From Pararhizobium sp. A13 (GTDB taxonomy: Bacteria; Pseudomonadota; Alphaproteobacteria; Rhizobiales; Rhizobiaceae), in the NCBI RefSeq assembly GCF_040126305.1, contig NZ_CP149510.1:107001-171000 (forward strand): 64,000 nucleotides of DNA. Direction: 5' to 3'. Below are positions 37,045 through 46,614 of this stretch, in pieces. Each line of letters starts with the position of its first letter. Within the stretch, counting starts at the first letter, position 1. Below the pieces are notes generated by a model, which saw only the letters and a list, made by a program, of their open reading frames with translations, had not been told where the DNA came from and made no database searches. A program made the position numbers and the translations under genes.

Positions 37045-38043
37045 TCAGGCCGTGGCTTCGAGCACGATATTGGCAGCGCTTTCCTTCAGCTCGACACCGA
37101 AGGCGCGCTGATAATGTTCGGCGACCAGAGGCCGCTCGAGCTCGTCGCATTTGTTGAGGAACGTGATGCGGAAGGCAAAGGCGATATCGCCGAAGATATA
37201 CGCGTTTTCTGCCCAGGTGATGACCGTACGCGGGCTCATGACTGTCGACAGGTCGCCATTGATGAAGGCGGCGCGGGTGAGGTCGGCGACGCGCACCATC
37301 TTCGAAACCGTTTCGCGGCCCTTGTCCTTGGTGAAGCCCTTGACCTTGGCGGCGACGATGTCGACTTCGTTGTCATGCGGCAGGTAGTTCAGCGTGGTGA
37401 CGATCGACCAGCGGTCCATCTGCGCCTGGTTGATCTGCTGTGTGCCGTGATAGAGGCCGGTCGTATCGCCGAGGCCAACGGTGTTGGCCGTTGCGAACAG
37501 CCGGAAGGCCGGATGCGGGCGGATGACGCGGCTCTGGTCGAGCAATGTCAGGCGGCCGGACGATTCGAGCACGCGCTGGATGACGAACATCACGTCCGGG
37601 CGGCCGGCGTCGTATTCGTCGAAGACGAGCGCGACGTTGTGCTGGTAAGCCCAGGGCAGGATGCCGTCCTTGAATTCGGTGACCTGCATGCCGTCCTTGA
37701 CGACGATCGCGTCCTTGCCGACGAGATCGATACGGCTGACATGGCTGTCGAGGTTGACACGCACGCAAGGCCAGTTGAGACGCGCTGCGACCTGCTCGAT
37801 ATGGGTCGACTTCCCCGTGCCGTGATAACCGGACACCATGACACGGCGGTTGTGGGCAAAGCCTGCGAGAATGGCGAGCGTGGTTTCGCGATCGAACAGA
37901 TAGTCCGGATCGACGTCCGGCACATAGGCATCGGCCTTGGAATAGGCCGGAACCCTGAGATCGGTATCGATACCGAAAACGTCACGGACGGAAACTGTCG
38001 TATCGGGAAGGTTGGAAATATCGAGGTCTACCTTGCTCATCAT
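37045..38043 (-). CDS. cobS: Aerobic cobaltochelatase ATPase subunit CobS
   Basis: A 332-residue MoxR-type AAA+ ATPase that works with CobT as the chaperone-like motor of the cobaltochelatase. Walker A is [15 protein letters not shown], Walker B is [10 protein letters not shown], and sensor motif [11 protein letters not shown] is present. Two ATGs occur in tandem at the start; either is possible. First gene of the cobS-cobT pair, possibly extended by the phytase-like gene. Confidence 0.95.
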   Translation of the reverse strand: MMSKVDLDISNLPDTTVSVRDVFGIDTDLRVPAYSKADAYVPDVDPDYLFDRETTLAILAGFAHNRRVMVSGYHGTGKSTHIEQVAARLNWPCVRVNLDSHVSRIDLVGKDAIVVKDGMQVTEFKDGILPWAYQHNVALVFDEYDAGRPDVMFVIQRVLESSGRLTLLDQSRVIRPHPAFRLFATANTVGLGDTTGLYHGTQQINQAQMDRWSIVTTLNYLPHDNEVDIVAAKVKGFTKDKGRETVSKMVRVADLTRAAFINGDLSTVMSPRTVITWAENAYIFGDIAFAFRITFLNKCDELERPLVAEHYQRAFGVELKESAANIVLEATA

Positions 38044-38130
38044 GTCTCCAGCACGGAAGCCCCTTGATTTTTCTCGTGGGGGGCGTCGCGTCTATGCCTT
38101 TTAAATGTGTGACCGTAATAAAACGGGTTA

Positions 38131-38757
38131 CTAGCAGAAGCCAGCCTGTTTTAACAATTGATATGCCTGGATCACGGCGCGAAAACGCTCTTCCGAGCCT
38201 CTGTCTCCGCCATTTGCATCGGGGTGATGCTTTTTTACAAGCTCTTTGTAGGCGGCCTTGACGTCGGCGGCTGTGGCATTGGCATGCAGGCCGAGCGTAT
38301 CGAAGGCCTTGGCCTCCAGCGTCTTCAGCTTGCGCAGGCGCGGTTCCTGCCGGGCGGCGCGGGTGCGCGCCTGGTCGACGAAGCCGAACGGATCGCGCAT
38401 GCGGGCCTGCGCCCCGGCTGATCCCGACCGCATCTGCGACTGCGCCGGACCGTTCTTGGCATTCTTGTTGACGCCAACCGTCCAGGTCGGGCGATGTCCG
38501 GTCAGGGCTTCCTTCTGATAGCGCGCGATCTCATTGTCGGAAAGGCCGGAAAAGTAGTTATAGCCCTTGTTGTATTCCTTGACGTGCTCGAAGCAGAACA
38601 TGAAATATTCGTTCTCGGCATTGCGCCCCACAGGCGCGCGATGCACAGCATTTTCCTCGCACCCGTCCCACTGGCATTTGGGGGCCATCGATTCCGGTTT
38701 CTGGTTCACCTTGCGGCGGGTCCGGATGCCATCGAAGTATTTTGAATCGAGTTTCAT
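38131..38757 (-). CDS. J-domain protein
   Basis: A 208-residue protein whose C-terminal 60 residues are a J domain with the HPD motif (VKKHHPDANGGD), so it should stimulate a DnaK ATPase. The N-terminal half has a conserved pattern of Cys/His (CQWDGCEENAVHRAP and FCFEHVKEYN) that could bind zinc, an arrangement typical of the rhizobial J protein next to cobS. ATG 38757 starts MKLDSKYFDG; the frame is open upstream but unconserved. It is divergent from bolA. Confidence 0.88.
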   Translation of the reverse strand: MKLDSKYFDGIRTRRKVNQKPESMAPKCQWDGCEENAVHRAPVGRNAENEYFMFCFEHVKEYNKGYNYFSGLSDNEIARYQKEALTGHRPTWTVGVNKNAKNGPAQSQMRSGSAGAQARMRDPFGFVDQARTRAARQEPRLRKLKTLEAKAFDTLGLHANATAADVKAAYKELVKKHHPDANGGDRGSEERFRAVIQAYQLLKQAGFC

Positions 38758-38917
38758 GGCGCTAATTATGGGGTGTTGTGGGCACCACAACAAGAATTGA
38801 CAAATCGGAATGTTGCTGGCTTTGTGAAACCATTTTGCACCGAGCAAAAAGCAATCCGGGACGGATCTTTCGGCTGCGGTCAACGCACCGGAAAAGCCAG
38901 AGAAACGGGGCTAAAAC

Positions 38918-39199
38918 ATGTCGCTTCAAAGCCGCATCGAAACAAAACTCAAGGCGGCCTTTGCACCCGAACGGCTGATCGTCATCAATGAAAGCCACCT
39001 GCACGCGGGCCATCAACCGGATTTCCACGGCACCGGCGAAACCCATATGCGCGTGCGCATCGTCTCGAGCGCCTTTATCGGCATGAGCCGCGTCGCCCGC
39101 CACCGGGCCATCAACGATCTCCTGAAACCGGAATTCGACGCCGGGTTGCATGCACTTGCGGTCGAACCCGCTGTTCCCGGGGAAACAACACGCTGGTAA
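38918..39199 (+). CDS. bolA: BolA family protein
   Basis: A 93-residue BolA-fold protein. VINESHLHAGH near residue 25 holds the conserved His, and the helix-turn region RVARHRAINDLL is typical. BolA proteins partner monothiol glutaredoxins in iron-sulfur trafficking or act as regulators of shape genes; the partner is not in this window. Divergent from the J-domain gene. Confidence 0.92.
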   Translation: MSLQSRIETKLKAAFAPERLIVINESHLHAGHQPDFHGTGETHMRVRIVSSAFIGMSRVARHRAINDLLKPEFDAGLHALAVEPAVPGETTRW

Positions 39200-39414
39200 C
39201 GGGCGTGCTAACCCTGTCGCTATGCCTGACTGAACCCACCAGACTCGACGCTTGCCGAATTTGACGGTTTTCGGTCCCGCACCTACAATTGTAGCGGGTG
39301 AAAAATGGACGGATCTCGTGGTCCGTTGAAATTGCGACATACGGAAAATTTTCATCTTTAAGGCGCAGCCGACCACAGGTTGTCCGGCCGGCCTTGTTTT
39401 TTGGGGTCAAGACT

Positions 39415-41010
39415 ATGCTCAGGAGGTTTGGGCTTGTCGCGGCGTTTGTCGCCGCGTTTTTATCAATGGATTACGCATCGGCATCGACGCCCCCAGGCAA
39501 ACGCGTCGCGCTGGTCATGGGCAACAGCGCGTATCAGCACGCGGTTGAGCTGCCCAATCCGAAAAACGACGCCAAGTTGATGTCGGAGACGCTGCGCGCT
39601 GCGGGGTTTACCGTACTTGACGGGGAGAATCTCGACAAGGCGGCGATGACGGCGCTGGTCGATCAGTTCACCGAGATCGCCTACGACGCAGAGGTTGCGA
39701 TCGTCTACTATGCCGGCCACGGGCTGCAGGTGGACGGCCGAAACTATCTCGTCCCGATCGACGCACAGCTGGAAAAGGCGGCGCAGCTTCAGACCCGCAC
39801 CATTCCGGCCGACAAGGTTCTCGGCGCCCTGCCGCCGGATCCGGCCGTCAGCATCATCATTCTAGACGCCTGCCGCGACAATCCGCTGGCCCGCTCGCTG
39901 GCAAAGGTGCTGCCGGCCAGCCGCTCCGCCTCGATGGGCGTCGGCCTGGCGCCGGTGCAGGCCAATGGCCAGAGCACGGGTTCCGGCGGACTGCTGATCG
40001 CCTATGCGACCGATCCAGGCGCCGTCGCCTATGACGGCAAGGGCATCAACAGCCCCTACACGGCAGCCCTTGCACGGCACCTGACGACGCCGGGGCTGGA
40101 AATCCAGAGCGCCCTGACACGGGTGCGGGCCGACGTATCGGAAGCAACGGGGGGCGCGCAGCGTCCATGGCACAATGCCTCCCTCTCACGCGAAGTCTTC
40201 ATCGGCGGCGATGCCTCGGCGCAAGCGGCACAGACCCCGGCGACGGACGTCAAAGCCACCGCAAACACCAGCGCCTCGTCCGACAAGACCGACGTCAACT
40301 GGACCGTCGAGCAAAAGCTCTGGGAAGAAGCCTCTAAGCGCAACACCGTGGCGCATTACGAACTCTACCTGCAGCAATATCCGAACGGCAATTTCGCCAC
40401 GCTTGCCAAGCTCAATCTCGACCAGTTGAAGACGGTGACCACAACCGACGTTGCGTCGGTGGCCCCTGCCGGCGAAGCAAGCGCATCGGCATCGCAGATC
40501 AGAACTGCCGTTGCCGTTCCGGACGACGTCAAGCTGACTGTCGGTACGCCGGAAACGGAAGCCGCGCTGAACCTCGACAAGGGCGCCCGGATCGACCTGC
40601 AACTGCGGCTCGGGGCACTGGGCCATGTCACCGGCGGTGCGGACGGCGCACTCGGTGCCAGGTCACGCGGCGCGATCGGCGCCTGGCAGCGCCAGAACGG
40701 GCTTGTCGAAACGACCTACCTGACACAGCAACAGCACATGTTCCTCGTCGTCCAGACCGACCCGATGATGCCGCAGATTCGCGCGCAGTATGAGGCGCAG
40801 AAGAAAGCAGCCACAGCGCTTCGCAAGGCGCAGACCCCGGCGCGCCAGAAAGTGGTGGCGCAGCAGCGCGTCAAACGGCAGCGGCAGCAGCCGGAAGACA
40901 CATTCGAAGGTCCGGTTGAACGCGGCAGAGGTGGAATGGACCCGGCGGGTGCTGCATTCGCCGGCGGACTGCTCGGTGGCGCCCTTGGCGGGATCATCGG
41001 CAACCGCTGA
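39415..41010 (+). CDS. Secreted caspase-like (peptidase C14) protein with glycine-zipper tail
   Basis: A 531-residue protein: signal peptide (1-24), caspase p20-like domain (about 28-260) with catalytic His102 in VYYAGHGLQVDG and Cys153 in IIILDACRDNP, a linker with a short repeat-like helical segment, a peptidoglycan-binding-like fold (about 420-475, RIDLQLRLGALGHVTGG), a basic Gln/Lys-rich stretch and a C-terminal glycine zipper GGLLGGALGGIIGNR. Both catalytic residues are intact. ATG 39415 begins the signal peptide. Export to the envelope is expected; the substrate is unknown. Confidence 0.85.
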   Translation: MLRRFGLVAAFVAAFLSMDYASASTPPGKRVALVMGNSAYQHAVELPNPKNDAKLMSETLRAAGFTVLDGENLDKAAMTALVDQFTEIAYDAEVAIVYYAGHGLQVDGRNYLVPIDAQLEKAAQLQTRTIPADKVLGALPPDPAVSIIILDACRDNPLARSLAKVLPASRSASMGVGLAPVQANGQSTGSGGLLIAYATDPGAVAYDGKGINSPYTAALARHLTTPGLEIQSALTRVRADVSEATGGAQRPWHNASLSREVFIGGDASAQAAQTPATDVKATANTSASSDKTDVNWTVEQKLWEEASKRNTVAHYELYLQQYPNGNFATLAKLNLDQLKTVTTTDVASVAPAGEASASASQIRTAVAVPDDVKLTVGTPETEAALNLDKGARIDLQLRLGALGHVTGGADGALGARSRGAIGAWQRQNGLVETTYLTQQQHMFLVVQTDPMMPQIRAQYEAQKKAATALRKAQTPARQKVVAQQRVKRQRQQPEDTFEGPVERGRGGMDPAGAAFAGGLLGGALGGIIGNR

Positions 41011-41042
41011 ACCGGGCCCGACCCTGATGACTGGCCTTCGCC

Positions 41043-42359
41043 CTACGACAGGGGCGGAGGCATCGTCGCGTCGTCAGCCGGCCTGATCCTCAGCCGGGTG
41101 ATCCGGTTCTTCACCCGCTTCATGACGATGAAGCGCTTGCCGTAGAAAGTGAACGCCTGGCGCTCCTCGGGGATCGTCTTCGATTCGTGGATGACCAGGC
41201 CGGCGACCGTCGTCGCCTCCTCATCCGGCAAATTCCAGTCGAGCGCACGGTTGAGATCGCGGATCGGCACGCTGCCGTCGACGACGATCGACCCGTCGGC
41301 CTCCTGGCGAACGCCCTGGATTTCCAGATCGTGCTCGTCGGATATATCGCCGACGATTTCCTCCAGGATATCCTCCAGTGTCACCAGCCCCTGGACCTCG
41401 CCATATTCGTCGACGACGATGGCGAGATGCGCCTTACGGCGCAGGAAGGCGTTGAGCTGATCCTTGAGATTGGTCGTGTCGGGCACGAACCAGGGCTTTT
41501 GCGCAATGCGGACGATATCGAGATTTTCCGGTTCGACATCGGGCTCGGCGAGTGCGCGCAGCAGATCTTTGGCGTGGACGACGCCGATGATATTGTCGGT
41601 CGAGCCGCGCCAGACCGGCATACGGGTATAGGGGCTTTCCAGAACCGCGCGAACCGAAACCTCCGGCGCATCGTCGGCGTTGATGCCACGCATCGAGGTG
41701 CGGTGGATCATGATGTCCGAGACCTCGAGTTCGCCGAGATCAAGCACGCCGCCAAGCCGGTCGCGATCCGCCTTGATGACGGAGCCTTCGCGGTGGAGGA
41801 AGTCGACCGCTCCGCGCAATTCTTCGTGCGCCGTCAACATCGGCATTTCGGAGGAGAGATTAACGCCGAACAAGCCAAGGATGCGCCGTACAATGCCATT
41901 GACCAGACTCGACAAGGGGCCGACGACGATCACCAACAACCGGACCAGCGGCGCAACGGCAAGCGCGAACCGGTCGGGCGCGGCGATCGCCCAGCTTTTC
42001 GGCAGAACCTCGGAAAAGACCACGAGCAGAATGGTCATGATGACGGTGGCAAACGCCACGCCGGAATCGCCGAACAGCCCGAGGAAAAGACTGGTGGTCA
42101 GCGACGACGCGAGGATGTTCACCAGATTGCTGCCGATCAGCAGCGTTCCGATCATCCGGTCACGCCGCGCGATCAGCCGAACCACAATGCCTGCACTGAT
42201 ATCGCCGTTGCTTTCCAGCGTGTGCATGCGAGAGCGGGACACCGCCGTCAACGCTGTTTCTGCACCAGCGAAAAATGCGGAAAACACCAGCAGCCCGAGC
42301 ACCGAAACGATTATCAGCCAGTACTCGGCCAGAAACGCGACTGCGGCTTCGATGGTCAT
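41043..42359 (-). CDS. CNNM/CorC-type transporter (HlyC/CorC family)
   Basis: A 438-residue protein: DUF21/CNNM membrane domain (about residues 10-200, four hydrophobic segments), a tandem CBS pair (about 220-340, with [20 protein letters not shown]) and a CorC_HlyC C-terminal domain. Such proteins move Mg2+ or Co2+ or support their efflux. Its start overlaps the stop of aroB by 4 bp, so it is translated from the aroK-aroB transcript. Confidence 0.9.
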   Translation of the reverse strand: MTIEAAVAFLAEYWLIIVSVLGLLVFSAFFAGAETALTAVSRSRMHTLESNGDISAGIVVRLIARRDRMIGTLLIGSNLVNILASSLTTSLFLGLFGDSGVAFATVIMTILLVVFSEVLPKSWAIAAPDRFALAVAPLVRLLVIVVGPLSSLVNGIVRRILGLFGVNLSSEMPMLTAHEELRGAVDFLHREGSVIKADRDRLGGVLDLGELEVSDIMIHRTSMRGINADDAPEVSVRAVLESPYTRMPVWRGSTDNIIGVVHAKDLLRALAEPDVEPENLDIVRIAQKPWFVPDTTNLKDQLNAFLRRKAHLAIVVDEYGEVQGLVTLEDILEEIVGDISDEHDLEIQGVRQEADGSIVVDGSVPIRDLNRALDWNLPDEEATTVAGLVIHESKTIPEERQAFTFYGKRFIVMKRVKNRITRLRIRPADDATMPPPLS

Positions 42360-43489
42360 CTGGGATGTTTTTCCTCAAGAAACCGCAGCACTTCGTTGGC
42401 GGGCACGTCGTCGGCGACGAAGGACTGGCCGATACCACGCGTCAGGATGAAGGTCAGTTTGCCGCCCTTCACCTTCTTGTCCTGGGCAATCGCATCCATA
42501 AGCTTTTCCGCCGGCGGCAATGTGCCGGGAATGTCGTTCATGCGGGTCGGCAGACCGACGGCTTTCAGATGCGCCTCGACGCGGGTCGCATCGTCCGGGC
42601 TTGCGAGGTTCATGCGCGCCGAAAACTGGTGCGCCAGCACCATGCCGATCGCAACGCCTTCGCCGTGCACCAACCGGCGGCCATCATACTGCGTGGCTGC
42701 TTCGAGTGCATGACCAAAGGTGTGGCCGAGATTGAGGAGCGCGCGCAGACCGTTTTCGCGCTCGTCGGCTGCGACGACATCGGCTTTCGCCTGGCAACTG
42801 ATGGCGATCGCCTCGATGCGAGCGTCGCCGCCGGCAAATACGGCCTGCCAGTTCTTTTCAAGCCAGGCGAAGAAATCCGGCTTGTCGATCAGACCGTATT
42901 TGGCGACTTCGGCATAACCGGCCCGGAACTCGCGCGGGCTCAGCGTATCGAGCACATCGGTATCGGCGAGCACGAGGTCGGGCTGATGGAAGACCCCGAT
43001 CAGGTTCTTGCCGTGCGGCGAATTGATGCCGGTCTTGCCGCCGACGGAGGAATCCACCTGCGCCAGCAGTGAGGTCGGGATCTGGATGAACCGCGACCCC
43101 CGCCGGGCGATACCCGCGGCAAAGCCGGTGAGATCGCCGATGACGCCACCGCCAAGCGCGATCACCGCATCGTTGCGCTCGATTCGCGCACCGAGGATCG
43201 CATCGCAGACGGGGATCAGGTGTTCGAAGCTCTTGGTCTTTTCGCCCGCCGGCAGGACGAGCGACACGGCCTCGATCTCCTTCGCCTTCAGGCTCGTCAT
43301 CAGCGGTTCGAGGTAGAGCGGCGCAACATGCTCGTCGGTGATGACCGCCATCCTGCGGCCCTTCAGCCGAGCCGCGATTTCGCCGGCTGCGGTCGCGATC
43401 AGGCCGGGACCGATGAGGATATCGTAGGAGCGGTCACCGAGATCGACGCGGACGGTGCGCTTGGCGGCGGATGGGCTGGCAGATGTCAT
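42356..43489 (-). CDS. aroB: 3-dehydroquinate synthase
   Basis: NAD- and metal-dependent cyclisation of DAHP, second step of the shikimate pathway. [20 protein letters not shown] is the NAD/substrate signature; the metal-binding segment [12 protein letters not shown] is intact. 377 residues, usual length. Four bp after aroK, and overlapping the CorC-type gene. Confidence 0.95.
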   Translation of the reverse strand: MTSASPSAAKRTVRVDLGDRSYDILIGPGLIATAAGEIAARLKGRRMAVITDEHVAPLYLEPLMTSLKAKEIEAVSLVLPAGEKTKSFEHLIPVCDAILGARIERNDAVIALGGGVIGDLTGFAAGIARRGSRFIQIPTSLLAQVDSSVGGKTGINSPHGKNLIGVFHQPDLVLADTDVLDTLSPREFRAGYAEVAKYGLIDKPDFFAWLEKNWQAVFAGGDARIEAIAISCQAKADVVAADERENGLRALLNLGHTFGHALEAATQYDGRRLVHGEGVAIGMVLAHQFSARMNLASPDDATRVEAHLKAVGLPTRMNDIPGTLPPAEKLMDAIAQDKKVKGGKLTFILTRGIGQSFVADDVPANEVLRFLEEKHPR

Positions 43490-43493
43490 TGTT

Positions 43494-44072
43494 TCACTTC
43501 TTCGGCATGGCGGCGAGAGCAGTAAGAACCTCTTCCACCATCACCTCTTTCTTCACATCGCGGGAGATCACTGTCAGGTCCGCCTCGGCATAGATCGGAT
43601 AGCGGGCATGCATCAGGTTTTCGAGCGTCTGCTTGGGGTTTTCAGTTCTTAAAAGCGGGCGGCTATCGCGCTTGTTGACGCGCTCCCACAGGGTATCCAG
43701 ATCGGCCTTGAGCCAGACCGAAAGGCCTTGTTTCTTGATATGACGGCGGGTGCGCTCGTTGATATAGGCACCGCCGCCTGTGGAGACGATGCGCGGGCCG
43801 GTATGGAGCAGCCGCTTGATGACGCGGGTTTCGAGCGCACGGAATTCTTCTTCGCCATAGGCTGCGAAGAGATCGCTGATCGTCATGCGCGAAACGCGCT
43901 CGATCTCATGGTCGGAATCGATGAAGGGAATGCCGAGCGCCGTTGCCGTCATCCGGCCGATCGCCGATTTGCCGGCTCCCATCAGACCGACGAAGACGAG
44001 GTTTCGCCGCCCGAGCGCGGCCTTCGCCCGCTCGATCAGCGCCTCGGAAACCGGTTCGATCACGTCGCTCAT
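43494..44072 (-). CDS. aroK: Shikimate kinase
   Basis: Phosphorylates shikimate. P-loop [12 protein letters not shown], shikimate-binding FIDSDHEIE and the second motif [12 protein letters not shown] are all present. The 192-residue length includes an N-terminal extension of about 20 residues common in rhizobia. First gene of aroK-aroB-corC. Confidence 0.95.
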   Translation of the reverse strand: MSDVIEPVSEALIERAKAALGRRNLVFVGLMGAGKSAIGRMTATALGIPFIDSDHEIERVSRMTISDLFAAYGEEEFRALETRVIKRLLHTGPRIVSTGGGAYINERTRRHIKKQGLSVWLKADLDTLWERVNKRDSRPLLRTENPKQTLENLMHARYPIYAEADLTVISRDVKKEVMVEEVLTALAAMPKK

Positions 44073-44151
44073 GCAGTTTCAATTTCCCCGTTCCGCTCCG
44101 GTATCGACAAATCGACGGGTAGCGTCAAGACATGGCTGCATACGACCTCAA

Positions 44152-44196
44152 GCATGATGCCCAAAAGTGTGAAGCAGTTTTCGGGCAACATCATGC
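44152..44196. repeat. Palindromic rhizobial intergenic repeat
   Basis: Arms GCATGATG (44152-44159) and CATCATGC (44189-44196), with inner CCCAAAA / TTTTCGGG partial pairing. This GCATGATG..AAAA..TTTTCGG..CATCATGC form recurs in many rhizobial intergenic regions. It sits in the divergent space between aroK and the small gene before xerD. Confidence 0.6.
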
Positions 44197-44274
44197 CCCA
44201 CTTCGAGAGAAACCGGCAGTTCTTGCACTTGCGAACGGGCGTGGTCATATAGATGCCAAGCTGAGGAGTTCAAA

Positions 44275-44424
44275 ATGCCCACCCTGTTCCGGTTCCTGTT
44301 CATCTGCGCCATGATCGCCGGGGTGATTTACGGAAGCATGGTGGCCCTGGTGACGTTCGTCGACCCGGTAGAGCGCGACGTCACCATTCGTATCCCCTCG
44401 GAGCGGATCAACAAGACCCAATGA
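44275..44424 (+). CDS. 49-residue single-pass membrane protein upstream of xerD
   Basis: Short gene with GAGGAG upstream of ATG 44275. The protein begins [20 protein letters not shown] (one transmembrane helix, residues ~4-28) and has a charged tail ending with PSERINKTQ. Its stop overlaps the xerD start (ATGA), so it is coupled to xerD. I recognise no named family. Confidence 0.8.
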   Translation: MPTLFRFLFICAMIAGVIYGSMVALVTFVDPVERDVTIRIPSERINKTQ

Positions 44425-45377
44425 TCGACCTTTCCGCCGCCCATATGGAATCCTTCCTGGAGATGATGAGCGCCGAGCGGGGTGCTGCCAACAACACACT
44501 TCTGTCCTATGAGCGCGACCTGGAGGACGCTTATTCCTTCCTGAAACAGCGTGGCGTCAAGCCGACGGAAGCCGCCTCGGAAGATCTGCGCGCCTATCTC
44601 GCCCATCTCGCCCAGCAGGGTTTCAAGGCATCGTCACAGGCCCGCAGGCTTTCGGCGCTCAGGCAATTCTACAAGTTTCTCTACGCCGAGGGTCTGCGAA
44701 CCGACGATCCGACCGGCGTTCTCGACGCGCCGAAGAAAGTGCGCGCGCTGCCGAAGGTGCTGAGCATCGACGATGTTTCCAAGCTGATCGGGCAGGCGGA
44801 AATCGAGGCGGCACGGGCGGACGGCGATGTCGTTGCACGGTTGCGGATGCATGCGCTGATCGAACTGCTTTATGCGACCGGCATGCGCGTGAGCGAGCTG
44901 ATCGCACTGCCCGCTTCCGTGCTTGCCCAGAATGGCCGTTTTCTCGTCATTCGCGGCAAGGGCAACAAGGAGCGGATGGTGCCGCTTTCGCATTCGGCAA
45001 TCCGCGCCCTGCAAGCCTATGGCACCGAAATGGCCAGGGACAATGCCGCACAGAAGACGCCGCCGCCCGAAAGCCCATGGCTCTTCCCATCCTCCGGCAA
45101 GGCCGGTTACCTGCCGCGGCAGGTTTTTGCCCGCGATCTCAAGGGGCTCGCGGCCCGCGCCGGTATCCGCGTCGCAGCGATCTCGCCCCATGTGCTGCGC
45201 CACGCCTTTGCCAGCCACCTGCTTGCCAACGGCGCCGACCTTCGCGCGGTACAGGAACTTCTCGGTCATTCGGACATTTCAACGACACAAATCTACACCC
45301 ATGTGCTCGAAGAGCGGCTGCATCAGCTTGTCCAAAACCATCACCCCCTTGCCAAACAGGCGAAAAAACAGGATTAG
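44421..45377 (+). CDS. xerD: Tyrosine recombinase XerD
   Basis: A 318-residue chromosome dimer resolution recombinase acting at dif with XerC. Catalytic residues: Arg in [12 protein letters not shown], Lys in the beta-hairpin IRGKGNKER, HxxR in [14 protein letters not shown], His in LGHSDIS and the nucleophile Tyr in [13 protein letters not shown]. The N-terminal SAM-like core-binding domain is complete. The context (accA next, no tRNA or att repeats) supports the housekeeping enzyme rather than an integrase. Confidence 0.93.
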   Translation: MIDLSAAHMESFLEMMSAERGAANNTLLSYERDLEDAYSFLKQRGVKPTEAASEDLRAYLAHLAQQGFKASSQARRLSALRQFYKFLYAEGLRTDDPTGVLDAPKKVRALPKVLSIDDVSKLIGQAEIEAARADGDVVARLRMHALIELLYATGMRVSELIALPASVLAQNGRFLVIRGKGNKERMVPLSHSAIRALQAYGTEMARDNAAQKTPPPESPWLFPSSGKAGYLPRQVFARDLKGLAARAGIRVAAISPHVLRHAFASHLLANGADLRAVQELLGHSDISTTQIYTHVLEERLHQLVQNHHPLAKQAKKQD

Positions 45378-45457
45378 GAGCGCCAGAACACTTGGCCGGA
45401 ACTACTGGGATCATCATGTCCGCGGCCACTGGCGCAATATGATCGGAAACGCATCAC

Positions 45458-46411
45458 ATGCACAATTATCTCGATTTCGAAAAACCAATCTCTGATCTCG
45501 AAGGCAAGATTCACGAGTTGAGGAAGATTGCCAGCGAAGACGAGAGCATCGACACCACCGACGAGGTCGAGCGTCTTGAAGTGCGCGCCCGCGAAGCGAT
45601 GGCTGAAATCTATTCCAAGCTGAACCCCTGGCAGAAGACGCAGGTCGCACGCCATCCGCAGCGTCCGCACTTCCAGGAATATGCCGCCAGCCTCTTCACC
45701 GAATTTACGCCGCTAGCCGGCGACCGCAAGTTCGCCAATGACGAAGCGATCCAGGCCGGCCTTGCGCGCTTTCGCGGCACGCCTGTCGCCGTCATCGGCC
45801 AGGAAAAGGGCAACGACACCAAATCGCGCATCAAGCACAATTTCGGCAGCCCCCGTCCGGAAGGCTACCGCAAGGCGATCCGCGTGATGGAAATGGCCGA
45901 CCGTTTCAGCCTACCGCTGATCACGCTGATCGACACTGCCGGCGCTTATCCCGGCATCGGCGCCGAGGAGCGCGGCCAGGCGGAAGCCATCGCCCGCTCG
46001 ACGGAAATGTGCCTCAACCTCAAGGTTCCGATCGTCTCCGTCGTTCTCGGCGAAGGCGGTTCGGGCGGCGCGATCGCAATCGCCACCGGCAACCGCGTCT
46101 ATATGCTGGAACACGCGATCTACAGCGTGATCTCGCCGGAAGGGGCAGCCTCGATCCTCTGGCGCGATTCCACCCGCGCCAAGGAAGCGGCGACCAACAT
46201 GAAGATCACCGCCGAGGACCTGAAGTCGCTCGGCATCATCGACGGCATTATCGGCGAGCCGGTCGGCGGCGCGCACCGCGATCCGGACGCCGTCATCGCA
46301 AAGACCGGCACGGTGATCGCCGATGCGCTGAAGGAACTGTCCGGCCGCACCGGTGACCAGCTGCGCTCCGACCGCCGGCAGAAATATCTGGCGATTGGAC
46401 GCCAGCTTTAA
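45458..46411 (+). CDS. accA: Acetyl-CoA carboxylase carboxyltransferase subunit alpha
   Basis: A 317-residue AccA that with AccD moves carboxyl from biotin to acetyl-CoA, the first step of fatty acid synthesis. [20 protein letters not shown] is the family start; the crotonase-fold signature [20 protein letters not shown] and [10 protein letters not shown] are present. Confidence 0.96.
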   Translation: MHNYLDFEKPISDLEGKIHELRKIASEDESIDTTDEVERLEVRAREAMAEIYSKLNPWQKTQVARHPQRPHFQEYAASLFTEFTPLAGDRKFANDEAIQAGLARFRGTPVAVIGQEKGNDTKSRIKHNFGSPRPEGYRKAIRVMEMADRFSLPLITLIDTAGAYPGIGAEERGQAEAIARSTEMCLNLKVPIVSVVLGEGGSGGAIAIATGNRVYMLEHAIYSVISPEGAASILWRDSTRAKEAATNMKITAEDLKSLGIIDGIIGEPVGGAHRDPDAVIAKTGTVIADALKELSGRTGDQLRSDRRQKYLAIGRQL

Positions 46412-46614
46412 ACATATCCATGGATTCCGCGGGGTTGGCCGGTCAAATTATGGTCGCGGTCCAACCTTGGCCATAATCTTGGCGTTTGGAACGGCTGGCG
46501 TAAGGCGGATCTGCAAGGTTAATATTTTGTGAAGTATTAAGGACGTATTGATTCTCCGTGGTCCGCCTCTGCGGGAGCGTCACGTTCAATCGTTTTCTCT
46601 ATGGGCCCTTGCCG

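Noticed and set aside
35092..38067. A 991-codon open frame on the plus strand
   Set aside because: It is entirely antisense to cobT and cobS, which have clear motifs; high GC content alone explains the long frame, and its translation has no recognisable domain.
44421..45377. xerD as the integrase of a genomic island
   Set aside because: Housekeeping XerD features, next to accA, with no tRNA, direct repeats or foreign genes nearby.
46558..46614. Longer start for the L,D-transpeptidase
   Set aside because: It would bury the signal peptide and lipobox behind 19 residues.
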